From the NCBI GenBank assembly GCA_949948745.1, contig CATLHA010000004.1, forward strand, positions 20,376 through 84,375: a stretch of 64,000 bases of DNA. Direction: 5' to 3'. The translations under genes and the position numbers were made by a program. The DNA is from an uncultured Caryophanales bacterium. GTDB lineage: Bacteria > Bacillota_I > Bacilli_A > RF39 > UBA660. Under the pieces are notes generated by a model. It did no database searches, was not told where the DNA came from, and saw only the letters and a program-made list of their open reading frames with translations. Shown piece after piece: positions 38,273 through 47,140 of this stretch; the stretch's first letter is position 1; each line of letters begins with the position of its first letter.

Positions 38273-38818
38273 ATGGCAAATACCAGAGAAATTGTTACAA
38301 AAGCAGTAATTGGAAAAGGAAAAAAAACATTTGTAACAACAGATGTAGTAACCCCAGAAATTGTGCCTACAACTATCCTTGGTGCTTGGGTTATTAACCA
38401 TAACTTTTCTGGAAGTAAAAATCTAGACAAAGTAATAATAACAGGTAGTTACGATGTAAACATTTGGTACTCTTGCATGGATGATAGTAAAACAGAAGTA
38501 GTTAAGAAAAATATTAGGTATCAAGAAGTAGTAACTGTACCAAAAAAATCTGAGAAGGCTTTGTCCAATGAAGAAGTTGTCATTCGTAGTTTAAAACAAC
38601 CAACATGTACCAGAGCTGAAATCGTAAATGGAAAAATAGAATTTGCAGTAGAAAAACAATTAGGAATAGAAATTGTTGGAGATACAAAAGTTAAAATTAG
38701 TTATGATGAAGAAGAAGATCCATGGGAAGATATAGAAGATGATCAAGTAGAAGTACAAATAGAAGAAGCAGAAAAACAAATAGATCAAGAAATAAAAGAA
38801 GAGTTTTTAGATGAATAA
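38273..38818 (+). CDS. cotE: Outer spore coat morphogenetic protein CotE
   Basis: The 181-residue protein equals the usual CotE length. It has the family opening REIVTKAVIGKGKK, the LGAWVINHNFSG block, YDVNIWYS and a strongly acidic C-terminal tail (EDPWEDIEDDQVE...). CotE organises the outer spore coat. It follows miaB-ricA as in Bacillus, behind its own terminator, and carries AGAGGAGGG upstream of the ATG. It supports spore formation by this organism. Confidence 0.95.
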   Translation: MANTREIVTKAVIGKGKKTFVTTDVVTPEIVPTTILGAWVINHNFSGSKNLDKVIITGSYDVNIWYSCMDDSKTEVVKKNIRYQEVVTVPKKSEKALSNEEVVIRSLKQPTCTRAEIVNGKIEFAVEKQLGIEIVGDTKVKISYDEEEDPWEDIEDDQVEVQIEEAEKQIDQEIKEEFLDE

Positions 38819-38843
38819 AGTATCTGCCAGATACTTTATTTTC
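38817..38843 (+). terminator. Terminator after cotE
   Basis: AAAGTATCT, GCC, AGATACTTT followed by ATTTT. Confidence 0.8.
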
Positions 38844-38882
38844 CTTTCTAAAGGTCAAAAATAAAGTGTTAACAAAAAATGC

Positions 38883-38911
38883 TTGACAGTACGAACAAAT
38901 ACTATTATAAT
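38883..38911 (+). promoter_or_regulatory. Consensus sigma-A promoter for rpsP
   Basis: TTGACA (38883-38888), 17-bp spacer, TATAAT (38906-38911). Confidence 0.92.
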
Positions 38912-38942
38912 GAATATATAGAAAGAAATGGAGGAGAGAAAA

Positions 38943-39209
38943 ATGGCAGTAAAAATTAGACTTACTCGTATGGGTGCAAAGAAAAGACCAAGTTACCGTA
39001 TCGTAGCTAGCGATTCTAGAGTAAAAAGAGATGGAAAATATCTTGAATTAATTGGAACTCATGATCCAATTCAAAAAGAAACAAAAATCAATGAAGAAAT
39101 CGCTTTAAAATGGTTAGAATGTGGAGCTCAACCTTCAGATACTGTAAGAAGTTTATTTAGTAAAGCAGGAATCATGAAGAAATACGCTGAAAAGAAACAA
39201 GGAAAGTAA
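38943..39209 (+). CDS. rpsP: 30S ribosomal protein S16
   Basis: The 88-residue protein starts [20 protein letters not shown], the S16 signature. The ATG at 38943 follows GGAGGAGAG; an upstream in-frame ATG at 38928 lies before this site. S16 binds 16S rRNA during small-subunit assembly. The khpA gene follows 2 bp after the stop, as in many Firmicutes, but the usual rimM-trmD continuation is absent. Confidence 0.98.
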   Translation: MAVKIRLTRMGAKKRPSYRIVASDSRVKRDGKYLELIGTHDPIQKETKINEEIALKWLECGAQPSDTVRSLFSKAGIMKKYAEKKQGK

Positions 39210-39211
39210 TT

Positions 39212-39460
39212 ATGAATTTAGTAGAATTAACAGAATTTATTGTAAAATCACTAGTTATAAATACTGAGGAAGTTTCTGTAAAAGAATTTGAAAGTGATGA
39301 AGAAAATACAATTTTAATTCAAGTTTTAGTAAGCGAAGATGATATGGGTAGAGTAATTGGAAAAGGTGGAAAAATTGCGAATGCAGTAAGAACCTTAGTA
39401 CAAGCGAGCAGCTATATCCAAGAGAATAAAAAAATAAAAATTAATATCGATAGTTTTTAG
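39212..39460 (+). CDS. khpA: KH-domain RNA-binding protein KhpA
   Basis: The 82-residue protein is a single KH domain, with the GxxG loop in DMGRVIGKGGKIANAVRTLV. KhpA pairs with KhpB/Jag and influences cell elongation and mRNA fate in related bacteria. It is co-transcribed with rpsP. A short hairpin terminator follows (39459-39485, AGAATC/GGTTCT plus T-run). Confidence 0.95.
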   Translation: MNLVELTEFIVKSLVINTEEVSVKEFESDEENTILIQVLVSEDDMGRVIGKGGKIANAVRTLVQASSYIQENKKIKINIDSF

Positions 39461-39485
39461 AATCAGAAGTGGTTCTTTTTTTTTA
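39459..39485 (+). terminator. Terminator after khpA
   Basis: AGAATC and GGTTCT form a short stem followed by nine T. Confidence 0.65.
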
Positions 39486-39980
39486 CTAAAAATTGATGAC
39501 CCTGTTATTAATCGTTAATAAAATATCTAATATGAATAATCCAAGCAAAATATAAGAAATGAATTTTGGTATTTTATTACTATATTTGATACAAAGAGGT
39601 TCTATAAAAATAGAAATGATAAGACTAGAAACTCCCCAAACCAAACCCATTTCTAAAGAAGTATATAAACCAATATTAAATTTATGTTTTTTATAATTCC
39701 AAAAAACTTTATGGAAAATTTGCTGAATAAGATAACCGCTTAAATATTCTATAATGCAGAGTAAAAGAAAAGAAGAAAAAAATAAAAAAATATATCTTAA
39801 AGGCTTTGATTTAATTTTCTTTTTAAAAAAATTATTTAATAAAAGGATAATAATAATTCCAACACCATAGATAGGAGTCCAATATCCATAAAGAATTCCA
39901 CTAGTATAATTAGTTGTAAAAATATTCTCTACCAAATGACCTAAAATAGAAAAAAAGAAAAATATATTTAAATAGTTCAT
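39486..39980 (-). CDS. Integral membrane protein, CmpB-type putative ABC permease family
   Basis: The 164-residue protein has about five hydrophobic helices. The N-terminal FFSILGHLVEN and GILYGYWTPIYGVG match the 'putative ABC transporter permease' (CmpB, PF06541) family. No ATPase partner lies nearby, and the family's transport role is unproven. It is convergent with khpA and divergent from cdsA. Confidence 0.8.
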   Translation of the reverse strand: MNYLNIFFFFSILGHLVENIFTTNYTSGILYGYWTPIYGVGIIIILLLNNFFKKKIKSKPLRYIFLFFSSFLLLCIIEYLSGYLIQQIFHKVFWNYKKHKFNIGLYTSLEMGLVWGVSSLIISIFIEPLCIKYSNKIPKFISYILLGLFILDILLTINNRVINF

Positions 39981-40052
39981 AAAATCACCATTATTATAAT
40001 TGCCAATTATAGGAAAAATATGATGAAAATAAGAAGAGTAGTGAAAACTATA

Positions 40053-40081
40053 TTGTAGTTATATCAAAATTGTATTATAAT
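40053..40081 (+). promoter_or_regulatory. Promoter for cdsA-rseP
   Basis: TTGTAG (40053-40058), 17-bp spacer, TATAAT (40076-40081). Confidence 0.65.
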
Positions 40082-40117
40082 TAACACTAGGATTTATATA
40101 CTATAAGGAGGTATAAA

Positions 40118-40930
40118 ATGAAACAAAGAGCTTTAGGAGCAGCGCTTATTTTAGTAATATTTTTACCATTATTATTTATAGGAAATGAATGGTTTGCATT
40201 TTTTATTACAATTATCGGTGTATTAGGATTTAAAGAATTATGGGATAGTAGATTTAAAAAAAGAAACAAGAATAATCAATTACCATGGGTTTTAAAACTA
40301 TTATCTTATGGATGTTTAATCTTTTTAATATTAAATAATTGGAGTTCAAATGAATTTCAAATTATATTAGACTATCGTATATTAAGCTTATTTTTAATTG
40401 TTTTTTTCATTCCAATTATCATTTTGTGTGATGAAAAGAAATATAATTTAGAAGATGCCATGTATACACTAGGAAGTGTAATTTTCTTGGGGTTATCGTT
40501 TAACTTAATCATACTAACAAGAAATTATTCGCTTGAATATATTTTATATTTATTTTTAATCACAACAATGACAGATACTTTTGCCTTATTTATTGGAAAA
40601 TTAATTGGAAAACACAAATTAGCAGAACAAATTTCACCAAATAAGACAATTGAAGGATTGATAGGTGGTACAGTAATGGGGGTATTTATTGCATGTGCAT
40701 ATTATCTGACTGTAATAAATCCAGAAATAGAAATAGTAAACTTATTAATTGCTACAACGACCTTATCATTAATGGGGCAACTTGGTGATTTAGTATTTTC
40801 CTCAATCAAGAGACATTATGACATCAAAGATTTCTCAAAATTAATTCCAGGGCATGGTGGAATTTTAGATCGTTTTGATAGTATTATATTTGTCGTAATT
40901 ACGGCAATCTTATTTAAGACAATTATATAG
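40118..40930 (+). CDS. cdsA: Phosphatidate cytidylyltransferase
   Basis: The 270-residue polytopic membrane enzyme makes CDP-diacylglycerol from phosphatidate and CTP. The signature is PNKTIEGLIGG and, near the end, LIPGHGGILDRFDSI. About eight membrane helices are visible. TAAGGAGG precedes the ATG. rseP follows after 8 bp; in many Firmicutes dxr lies between the two, and it is absent here. Its product feeds pssA and psd, encoded 3 kb downstream. Confidence 0.96.
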   Translation: MKQRALGAALILVIFLPLLFIGNEWFAFFITIIGVLGFKELWDSRFKKRNKNNQLPWVLKLLSYGCLIFLILNNWSSNEFQIILDYRILSLFLIVFFIPIIILCDEKKYNLEDAMYTLGSVIFLGLSFNLIILTRNYSLEYILYLFLITTMTDTFALFIGKLIGKHKLAEQISPNKTIEGLIGGTVMGVFIACAYYLTVINPEIEIVNLLIATTTLSLMGQLGDLVFSSIKRHYDIKDFSKLIPGHGGILDRFDSIIFVVITAILFKTII

Positions 40931-40938
40931 GAGGAACT

Positions 40939-41982
40939 ATGATATTAAATATTATTTATTTTGTTCTTGTATTAGGAGTTATTGTCCTAGTTCATGAATC
41001 CGGGCACTTTCTATTCGCCAAATTATTTGGAGTTTATGTATATGAATTTTCAATTGGAATGGGTCCTAAATTATTTTCTAAAAAAGATAAAAAAGGGGAA
41101 ACAGAATACTGTATTCGCTTAATTCCAATCGGAGGATTTGTCTCACTTGCTGGAGAAGAGGTAGATGATGATAAAAAAATTCCAAAAGAAAGAAAATTAT
41201 ATTCAAAAAAGGCTTGGCAAAGATTTTTAGTAATGTTCTTTGGTGCAGGATTTAACTTTATTTTTGCAGTATTATTATTATTCTTTCTAGCTCTTGGAAC
41301 AGGTGCTACAAACACAAAACCAATTATAGCTGAAGTAGTCAAAGATAATCCGGCAGAAAAAGCAGGATTAAAAAAAGGAGATAGAGTTTTAGCAATTAAT
41401 GGGCATAAAGTTAAAACATCAGATGATATTTCCTTATATTTACAAATTGAAAGTAAAGAAAAAAATATCGAATTTAAAATAAAAAGAGATGGAAAAGAAT
41501 ATACTTTAAAAGTAAAACCAATAACAGAAGAAATTGAAGGACAAAAAGTATACAGAATCGGTGTAATGATTAATAATGAAAAAAGACATGGACTAATACC
41601 AGCTGTAGAATATGCCTTTGGAAAAACACAAGCCCTATTCCGTCAAATGTTTATTACATTTGGAAGTTTATTTAATGGAAAAGTAACTGTGGATCAATTC
41701 TCAGGTCCAGTTGGAATCTACAATGTTGTTGGCACACAAGCAAAAGCAGGACTTGCTAATATCATTTTATTAATAGCGTTACTTAGTATTAACGTTGGAT
41801 TTATTAACTTAATTCCATTCCCAGCCTTTGATGGTGGAAGAATTCTATTTTTGGTAATAGAAAAAATAAAGGGAAGTCCAGTAAAACCAGAAACTGAAAA
41901 TATGATACATAATATTGGTTTCATACTACTAATGATTTTAATGGTATATATTACATTTAACGATATTATAAGATTCTTTTAG
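40939..41982 (+). CDS. rseP: Site-2 membrane protease RseP/RasP
   Basis: The 347-residue zinc protease has HESGH at residues 19-23 inside the first membrane helix, one PDZ domain (about 125-200, with PAEKAGLKKGDRVLAINGH) and the third metal ligand in NLIPFPAFDGGR near 298. It cuts transmembrane anchors such as anti-sigma factors. TAGGAGG lies upstream. It is co-transcribed with cdsA and a strong terminator follows. Confidence 0.96.
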   Translation: MILNIIYFVLVLGVIVLVHESGHFLFAKLFGVYVYEFSIGMGPKLFSKKDKKGETEYCIRLIPIGGFVSLAGEEVDDDKKIPKERKLYSKKAWQRFLVMFFGAGFNFIFAVLLLFFLALGTGATNTKPIIAEVVKDNPAEKAGLKKGDRVLAINGHKVKTSDDISLYLQIESKEKNIEFKIKRDGKEYTLKVKPITEEIEGQKVYRIGVMINNEKRHGLIPAVEYAFGKTQALFRQMFITFGSLFNGKVTVDQFSGPVGIYNVVGTQAKAGLANIILLIALLSINVGFINLIPFPAFDGGRILFLVIEKIKGSPVKPETENMIHNIGFILLMILMVYITFNDIIRFF

Positions 41983-41989
41983 AACATGG

Positions 41990-42018
41990 AAAAAGTCACT
42001 ATGAAAGTGACTTTTTAA
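41990..42018 (+). terminator. Terminator after rseP
   Basis: AAAAAGTCACT, loop ATGAA, AGTGACTTTTT. Confidence 0.9.
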
Positions 42019-42212
42019 TATTAATAAGATTTTTCATATTTAAAGAAATTAAGATTATAATTGAATAATAAATAATATTGTCTAATAAAGTGATGTTAAA
42101 ACAAAAAGAAATTAATAAGAAAAAAATATAACTTAAAATAACTATTGGAAACTTGCAAGAAAAATCTCCTTATGGTATTCTAAAATGGAATTTAAAAATA
42201 GGTTGTGAAAAA

Positions 42213-42491
42213 ATGAAAGAAATGAAAGAAAATTTTGAAATAGAAAAATTAATTCCTAATAACTTAAGGACTTATGTAAGTGAAAAAAGAACAAATGGGA
42301 TGTTTTTATCAGATTACCAAATAGAAATATTAAAAAGAAATGGATTTTACTATGAAAAATATGCAAATGTGAAAGAATTATTATTTGATGTGGAAGATTA
42401 TCTAAATCAAGAATCATTCATGGACGATGAATTAGAAAATATTGCATCAGAATTAGCAGAAAGAGAATATTATTCTCATACAAATCAATAG
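42213..42491 (+). CDS. Small acidic hypothetical protein
   Basis: The 92-residue protein starts at 42213 (MKEMKENFEIEKLIPNN); the longer frame from 42153 has no binding site. Even here the site (GGTTGTG) is weak. The sequence is acidic, with DYQIEILKRNGFYYEKY and DDELENIASELAEREYY. No domain is recognised. The preceding 195 bp (42019-42212) are AT-rich with no feature I can support. Confidence 0.6.
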   Translation: MKEMKENFEIEKLIPNNLRTYVSEKRTNGMFLSDYQIEILKRNGFYYEKYANVKELLFDVEDYLNQESFMDDELENIASELAEREYYSHTNQ

Positions 42492-42534
42492 AAAAAAGAA
42501 AAAAAATAGTGTATACTAAAAGTGGTGATATAAA

Positions 42535-43143
42535 ATGAATAAATACATGATAAAAAGAATAATCAAATATGGATTTTTGTTCTTAATTTTAGTTGTTTTA
42601 ACTCAAATTGTTTATAACTTTGGAAAAGATTCTTATAATCAGTACATTGATTCTCATGAAAATGATTTGGAATGGGTAGAGAAGAACATTGTATTAGAGG
42701 ATGATTATAAAATAGGAAGTCAAGTAAAAGTTGTACATATGCCAGAAAATCTAAGTGTTTCTGAAGAAGATTATAAAAATATTATTAATAAAAAAATAAA
42801 ATCATTATTAGTAAATCGCTATTCCATAGAAAGTCCTTTACTAATCTATAATCCGTTTAAGGAAGAAAATAGTTTATATATCTACTTTCATACAGGAGAA
42901 AAATATTATGCAGAATACTACACAACCACAGAAAGTATCGCTATCAAAGGAGTAGAAGAATTGAAATATCAACCGTTTTTAAATGAAAACGGAAAACAGG
43001 TAATGACAAGTAGTCATTACTATGTAATTGATTCATTAGTACCAAAGAAAAAAAATAATATTATTATAAGAATATTAGATGAAAATGGGGAAGTAATAGA
43101 GGCTGATAATTTTATTGTAAATATACCAAATACAAAAAAATAA
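42535..43143 (+). CDS. Single-pass membrane protein of unknown function
   Basis: The 202-residue protein has an N-terminal membrane helix (about 10-28) and an exported-looking domain of about 170 residues. No Cys or cleavage motif follows the helix, so it is probably membrane-anchored. The outer domain is beta-rich (SLYIYFHTGEKYYAEYYTTT, NIIIRILDENGEVIE). It is not a recognised family. GTGGTGAT precedes the ATG, and a terminator follows. Confidence 0.75.
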   Translation: MNKYMIKRIIKYGFLFLILVVLTQIVYNFGKDSYNQYIDSHENDLEWVEKNIVLEDDYKIGSQVKVVHMPENLSVSEEDYKNIINKKIKSLLVNRYSIESPLLIYNPFKEENSLYIYFHTGEKYYAEYYTTTESIAIKGVEELKYQPFLNENGKQVMTSSHYYVIDSLVPKKKNNIIIRILDENGEVIEADNFIVNIPNTKK

Positions 43144-43166
43144 GAGCAAAAGCTCTTTTTTCTTTT
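43142..43166 (+). terminator. Terminator upstream of pssA
   Basis: AAGAGC, loop AAAA, GCTCTT followed by a T-rich run. Confidence 0.85.
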
Positions 43167-43216
43167 AATAAAATTCTCCAGTATGATATAATGATTAAGA
43201 TGAAGAGAGTGATATT

Positions 43217-43831
43217 ATGTTTATAGGTTATTATAATAGATCAGTAATTTTAACATATTTAGGAGTATGTTTCAGCATTTTTGGAATAAATTTAGCTTTT
43301 AGTGGGCACATTTCTTATGCTTTTTTATGTTTACTTGGAGCGGGTATTTGTGATATATTTGATGGACCAATTGCTAGAAAAACAAAAAGAAATAAAAAAG
43401 AAAAAATGTTTGGAGTAGAGATTGATTCCCTATCAGATATTGTGAATTTTGTAATCTTCCCAATTGTTATTTTTCATTGTATGGGATATGAAAATTGGTA
43501 TCAAAATATTATTTATACAATGTTTGCTTTAGGAGGAGTAATAAGACTTGGTTTCTTTAATGTAGAAGCTTTATCCTTTCATGTAACAGGCCCAGTAAAA
43601 TATTATCATGGTCTACCAGTAACAACAACATCCTTTATTTTACCAATCGTATATCTATTATCTTTTGTTTTAAAAGCAAATGTATTTGAAACAGTAATGA
43701 CGATTACAACACTTGTTATTGCCTTCTTATTCACATTTGACTTTAAAGTAAAGAAAATTACAGGAAAAGTTCTTTACTTGCTTCCACTTTTAGCCCTTAT
43801 CATTGCTGTCGTAATATTGTCGCTCCTATAA
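43217..43831 (+). CDS. pssA: CDP-diacylglycerol-serine O-phosphatidyltransferase
   Basis: The 204-residue membrane enzyme carries the CDP-alcohol phosphatidyltransferase motif: DGPIARKTKR ... GVEIDSLSD, with D-G-A-R-G-D-D in the right spacing. Several membrane helices follow. The context (psd overlaps its stop by one base) fixes the substrate as serine. A TGATATAAT extended -10 is at 43184-43192. Confidence 0.92.
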   Translation: MFIGYYNRSVILTYLGVCFSIFGINLAFSGHISYAFLCLLGAGICDIFDGPIARKTKRNKKEKMFGVEIDSLSDIVNFVIFPIVIFHCMGYENWYQNIIYTMFALGGVIRLGFFNVEALSFHVTGPVKYYHGLPVTTTSFILPIVYLLSFVLKANVFETVMTITTLVIAFLFTFDFKVKKITGKVLYLLPLLALIIAVVILSLL

Positions 43832-44709
43832 TGCAAGTACTAAATTATAAAACTAAAAAAGAGATTGAAGTAAAGGATCATAATCAAAAAAGTTTATCTT
43901 TCCTATATGAGACAGCAATAGGAAGAGGAATTTTAAAAATTCTTGTATATCCTTGGATAACAAAATTATATGGAAAATATAATGATAGTAAATTATCTAC
44001 TAGAAAAATAAAATCTTTCATTAAAAATAATCATATTCCAATGGAAGAATATGAAAAGCAAGAGTATAAAAGCTTTAATGACTTTTTTACAAGAAAAATT
44101 AATTTAGAATATAGAAATATCTCAAGAAAAGAAGAAGATTTTATTTCGTGTTGTGATAATAAATTAAGAGTCTATCCAGTAAATAAGGATTTAATCTTTA
44201 AAGTAAAAGGAAGCAACTATAGTGTGGAATCCATCTTACAAGATAATCTTCTTGCAAAAAAATATGAAGATGGATTATGTTTAGTATTTAGACTATGTGT
44301 CGATGATTACCATAGATATATATTTTTTGATGATGGTGAGATTTTAAAAACAAGCAAAATACCAGGAAAATTTCATACAGTAAATCCAATTGCCTATGAA
44401 AACTTTCAAGTATTTAGAGAGAATAATAGGGAATTAACTGTATTAGAAACAAAAAATTTTGGTACTGTAACCCAAGTAGAAGTAGGAGCCTTAATGGTTG
44501 GAAAAATAGTCAATCATCCAGTAAAAAAATTTACTAGAGGAGAAGAAAAAGGATATTTTAAATTTGGTGGAAGTACCATTATATTATTTTTAGAAAAAGA
44601 TAAATTAGAAATAGACCCATTAATTTTGGAATACTCAAGTAGGGGAATAGAAACAAAATTACAAATGGGAGAAGTTATAGGTAAAAAGACAAAAACCAAG
44701 GGAAGATGA
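43831..44709 (+). CDS. psd: Phosphatidylserine decarboxylase
   Basis: The 292-residue proenzyme has the self-cleavage motif FGGST near 246-250 (Ser becomes the pyruvoyl group) and the conserved DDYHRYIFFDDG and PGKFHTVNP blocks. It converts phosphatidylserine to phosphatidylethanolamine. The start ATG shares its A with the pssA stop (TAATG), so the two are translationally coupled. The gene ends in TGA. Confidence 0.95.
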   Translation: MQVLNYKTKKEIEVKDHNQKSLSFLYETAIGRGILKILVYPWITKLYGKYNDSKLSTRKIKSFIKNNHIPMEEYEKQEYKSFNDFFTRKINLEYRNISRKEEDFISCCDNKLRVYPVNKDLIFKVKGSNYSVESILQDNLLAKKYEDGLCLVFRLCVDDYHRYIFFDDGEILKTSKIPGKFHTVNPIAYENFQVFRENNRELTVLETKNFGTVTQVEVGALMVGKIVNHPVKKFTRGEEKGYFKFGGSTIILFLEKDKLEIDPLILEYSSRGIETKLQMGEVIGKKTKTKGR

Positions 44710-44842
44710 TTTTTATATTATTTTCTCTTTTTATTTTGATATTTATAAAATATGTAAATTATTTTACACTTTTTGAGCTATGCTATTTATTGTAAAAGAA
44801 AAAATTTAATGATATACTTTAATTAATAAAGTGGGTGGTTAT

Positions 44843-45757
44843 ATGAGATGCAAAAAGTGTAATGCAGAGTTAGAAGAAAATGCAAAATTTTGTTCCTATT
44901 GTGGAGAAAAAGTAGAAGATGAGATATTAGAAACAAAAGAGGATTATGTAGATCCATTTGAACAATATAGACAGAATCAATCTCATGAAGGACAGTTCGA
45001 ATATCAACAAAATTACAGTAAACAAGATGAATCAAAAGAAAAAGCAGAAACATTAGAACAAGAAGGATTCTTTTCAAAGAAAAATTATAGTTTATTTGGA
45101 ATTATACTAGCAATCCTAGCGATATTTGGAACTGTAGAAAAAGTAGCTTTAGGAGTTATTTTAATTGTTTTATCCTTTGCACTTGTAGTTATTGGATTTA
45201 AACATACGAAATTAGGTATGAAAATTATGTCTATTGTTTCGCTAATTTTGTCTACTATTTTAGTTATCATAATTTCAATTACAATATGGATTCTTAACTT
45301 AGAAATAAGATTTCCAAATGGTATGGTATTTACTCAAAAAGAGTACTTTATTAGTGAAATGAACAATAATCAAAATTCAGATAAAATATATGGAATGTGG
45401 AAAACTAATTCTGGTGAAGTATTGGACTTAACCGCAGGATTTTCATATACAATATATGACAAAAAAGGGCAAGAAAAATTTGAAAATGAATTTACAAAGA
45501 TAGATGGATACGAAATCGTTGCAAATGAATTTATCTATTCAGATAAAGACTATTATTTTTATGAACTAAGAGAATCAGAACAAAAGCTAACGAAGGATAC
45601 TAAAATTATTTTATGTCTAGATAAAGATGATTTTAATCGAATGGTAATTTATATGCCTAAAAAAGAAATTACGATTGAAACTAAAAGAATAAAATCACTT
45701 AGAGAAAATAATTTTAATGATGATATAGATGATGATTATAAAGAAATAATTGGTTAA
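44843..45757 (+). CDS. Zinc-ribbon membrane protein
   Basis: The start is at 44843 (MRCKKCNAELEENAKFCSYC, 304 residues), after GTGGGTGG; a GTG at 44831 lies inside the binding site. The N-terminal zinc ribbon has CKKC and CSYC. A linker of about 50 polar residues leads to three membrane helices (about 85-160), followed by a C-terminal domain of about 130 residues. Such zinc_ribbon_2 membrane proteins are common in Firmicutes, with unknown roles. It opens the region that leads into the type VII locus; whether it belongs to it is open. Confidence 0.75.
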   Translation: MRCKKCNAELEENAKFCSYCGEKVEDEILETKEDYVDPFEQYRQNQSHEGQFEYQQNYSKQDESKEKAETLEQEGFFSKKNYSLFGIILAILAIFGTVEKVALGVILIVLSFALVVIGFKHTKLGMKIMSIVSLILSTILVIIISITIWILNLEIRFPNGMVFTQKEYFISEMNNNQNSDKIYGMWKTNSGEVLDLTAGFSYTIYDKKGQEKFENEFTKIDGYEIVANEFIYSDKDYYFYELRESEQKLTKDTKIILCLDKDDFNRMVIYMPKKEITIETKRIKSLRENNFNDDIDDDYKEIIG

Positions 45758-45783
45758 TAATTTTATTTTGGGGGAAACAAAAC

Positions 45784-46710
45784 ATGAAATACTGGTGGTT
45801 AGAAAAATATCAAAACATGGAAGTAAGATTATTACCACAATTATTTTCTGAAATAGAATATTTTTTAACTATGCCAAAAAATTATATAAAAATATATAAC
45901 CAATTAAGAGAAATTCCAATAGAAGAGTTAAATGAGGAAGAATTATGTATTATTTTATATAGAATTGCGATTACAAAAAATGTAAGTGATGAAACCTTAA
46001 GAAAAGTAATTGATAGACTGTTAAAAATTCCAGATGCATCCCTTCCAATTAGTGATTATACTTTTAATGAAATCATAGAAGAAATCAAAAACTTGAAGTT
46101 AAAAAAGCCAATAGTAGAAAAGTTAGAAACTAACAATGTAGCGGCATGTTATAATTGTTTGAACATTTTCTATGTGGATAAAATAAAAAAAGCAAATAAA
46201 AAAGGATTGTGTCTTTGTCCATTTTGTGAGAAAGATAAACTTTATTTTGATAATGATTTAGTACCTATGAATTATAGCTTTCTATATTTAAGTAAAATAT
46301 ATTATGGAATTTCTAGTTTAGGATGTGACTTTTCTAAAATAAAGAAGTTAATTAAAAAGGGATTATTGATTAAAGAAAATAGTGATGAACAAAAGGATGT
46401 TTGTGACTTAAATTTTTTAGAAAAGTATAAGATGGAAAAAATCAGGTGTGAAGATGAACAAAATATTATAAAAGATTTAGATGATGAAATAAGAAGTGGA
46501 GAAAGTTTAGGACTTTATGAAAAGACGATAGTGATAGATTGGAATACTAATAAGAATATATTAGAATTATCCAACTTATTAATCATAAGCTCTATTCAAT
46601 CTTTATCCAATTCGTTTTATTTAAAAAAAATTAACTTGATTATAAACAATAAAGAAATAAGAAATTGTGTAAATAATATTTTACATATATTAACAAAAAG
46701 AAATGTATAA
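45784..46710 (+). CDS. Unknown protein with a four-cysteine zinc-knuckle
   Basis: The 308-residue protein has CYNC near residue 122 and CPFC near 146, giving a likely structural zinc site; the rest is helical. The tail has a repeated Asn/Ile/Leu-rich pattern. It starts 26 bp after the zinc-ribbon gene (site GGGGGAAA) and ends at a terminator just upstream of the first WXG100 gene. I do not recognise the family. Proximity suggests, but does not prove, a link to secretion. Confidence 0.7.
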   Translation: MKYWWLEKYQNMEVRLLPQLFSEIEYFLTMPKNYIKIYNQLREIPIEELNEEELCIILYRIAITKNVSDETLRKVIDRLLKIPDASLPISDYTFNEIIEEIKNLKLKKPIVEKLETNNVAACYNCLNIFYVDKIKKANKKGLCLCPFCEKDKLYFDNDLVPMNYSFLYLSKIYYGISSLGCDFSKIKKLIKKGLLIKENSDEQKDVCDLNFLEKYKMEKIRCEDEQNIIKDLDDEIRSGESLGLYEKTIVIDWNTNKNILELSNLLIISSIQSLSNSFYLKKINLIINNKEIRNCVNNILHILTKRNV

Positions 46711-46723
46711 AAATAGTAAAGAG

Positions 46724-46770
46724 AATATACTTTTATTTGACAAAATGTGACAAGTAAAAGTATATTTTTT
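46724..46770 (+). terminator. Long-loop terminator before the first WXG100 gene
   Basis: AATATACTTTTA (46724-46735) and TAAAAGTATATT (46755-46766) pair over 12 bp, with a 19-base loop and a T-run. The loop contains TTGACA. Confidence 0.7.
46737..46766 (+). promoter_or_regulatory. Promoter inside the terminator hairpin
   Basis: TTGACA (46737-46742), 18 bp, TATATT (46761-46766). It lies in the loop and right arm of the terminator, 62 bases before the WXG100 start. Confidence 0.55.
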
Positions 46771-46827
46771 GCATGAATAAAAAAACTATGATATTCTTAA
46801 ACTATAAGAATAGGAGCGTGAACATTC

Positions 46828-47130
46828 ATGGAAGATTATAGCTTAAGTTATGAACAAATCAATGAGACAATAACTTCAATTAATTCAAAGGCTGATGAGC
46901 TAGATCAAAAATTAGAAAAAATTGATACTATTTCAAATATGTTAGAGGAATTATGGAAAGGTAGCGATGCAGAACAATATGTAACTGAAATTAGAATTTT
47001 TAAACCACAAATTAAGCAACTAGTATCTACTTACAAAATCGCAATGATTACACTACAATCCCAAGCAAATGTTATGCATGAAAGTCAAGACACAAACATA
47101 ACAATGATAAATAGTGAACTTTCAATATAA
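46828..47130 (+). CDS. WXG100-family type VII protein
   Basis: The 100-residue helical hairpin protein has the WKGS turn near residues 44-47 (ELWKGSDAEQYV), flanked by two heptad-rich helices. ESX proteins of this kind are exported through EssC or guide partners to it. It sits 10 bp before a larger protein with an N-terminal KFxxFL helical domain and is likely its partner. A GGAGCG site precedes the ATG. Confidence 0.9.
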   Translation: MEDYSLSYEQINETITSINSKADELDQKLEKIDTISNMLEELWKGSDAEQYVTEIRIFKPQIKQLVSTYKIAMITLQSQANVMHESQDTNITMINSELSI

Positions 47131-47140
47131 GGGTGATAAA

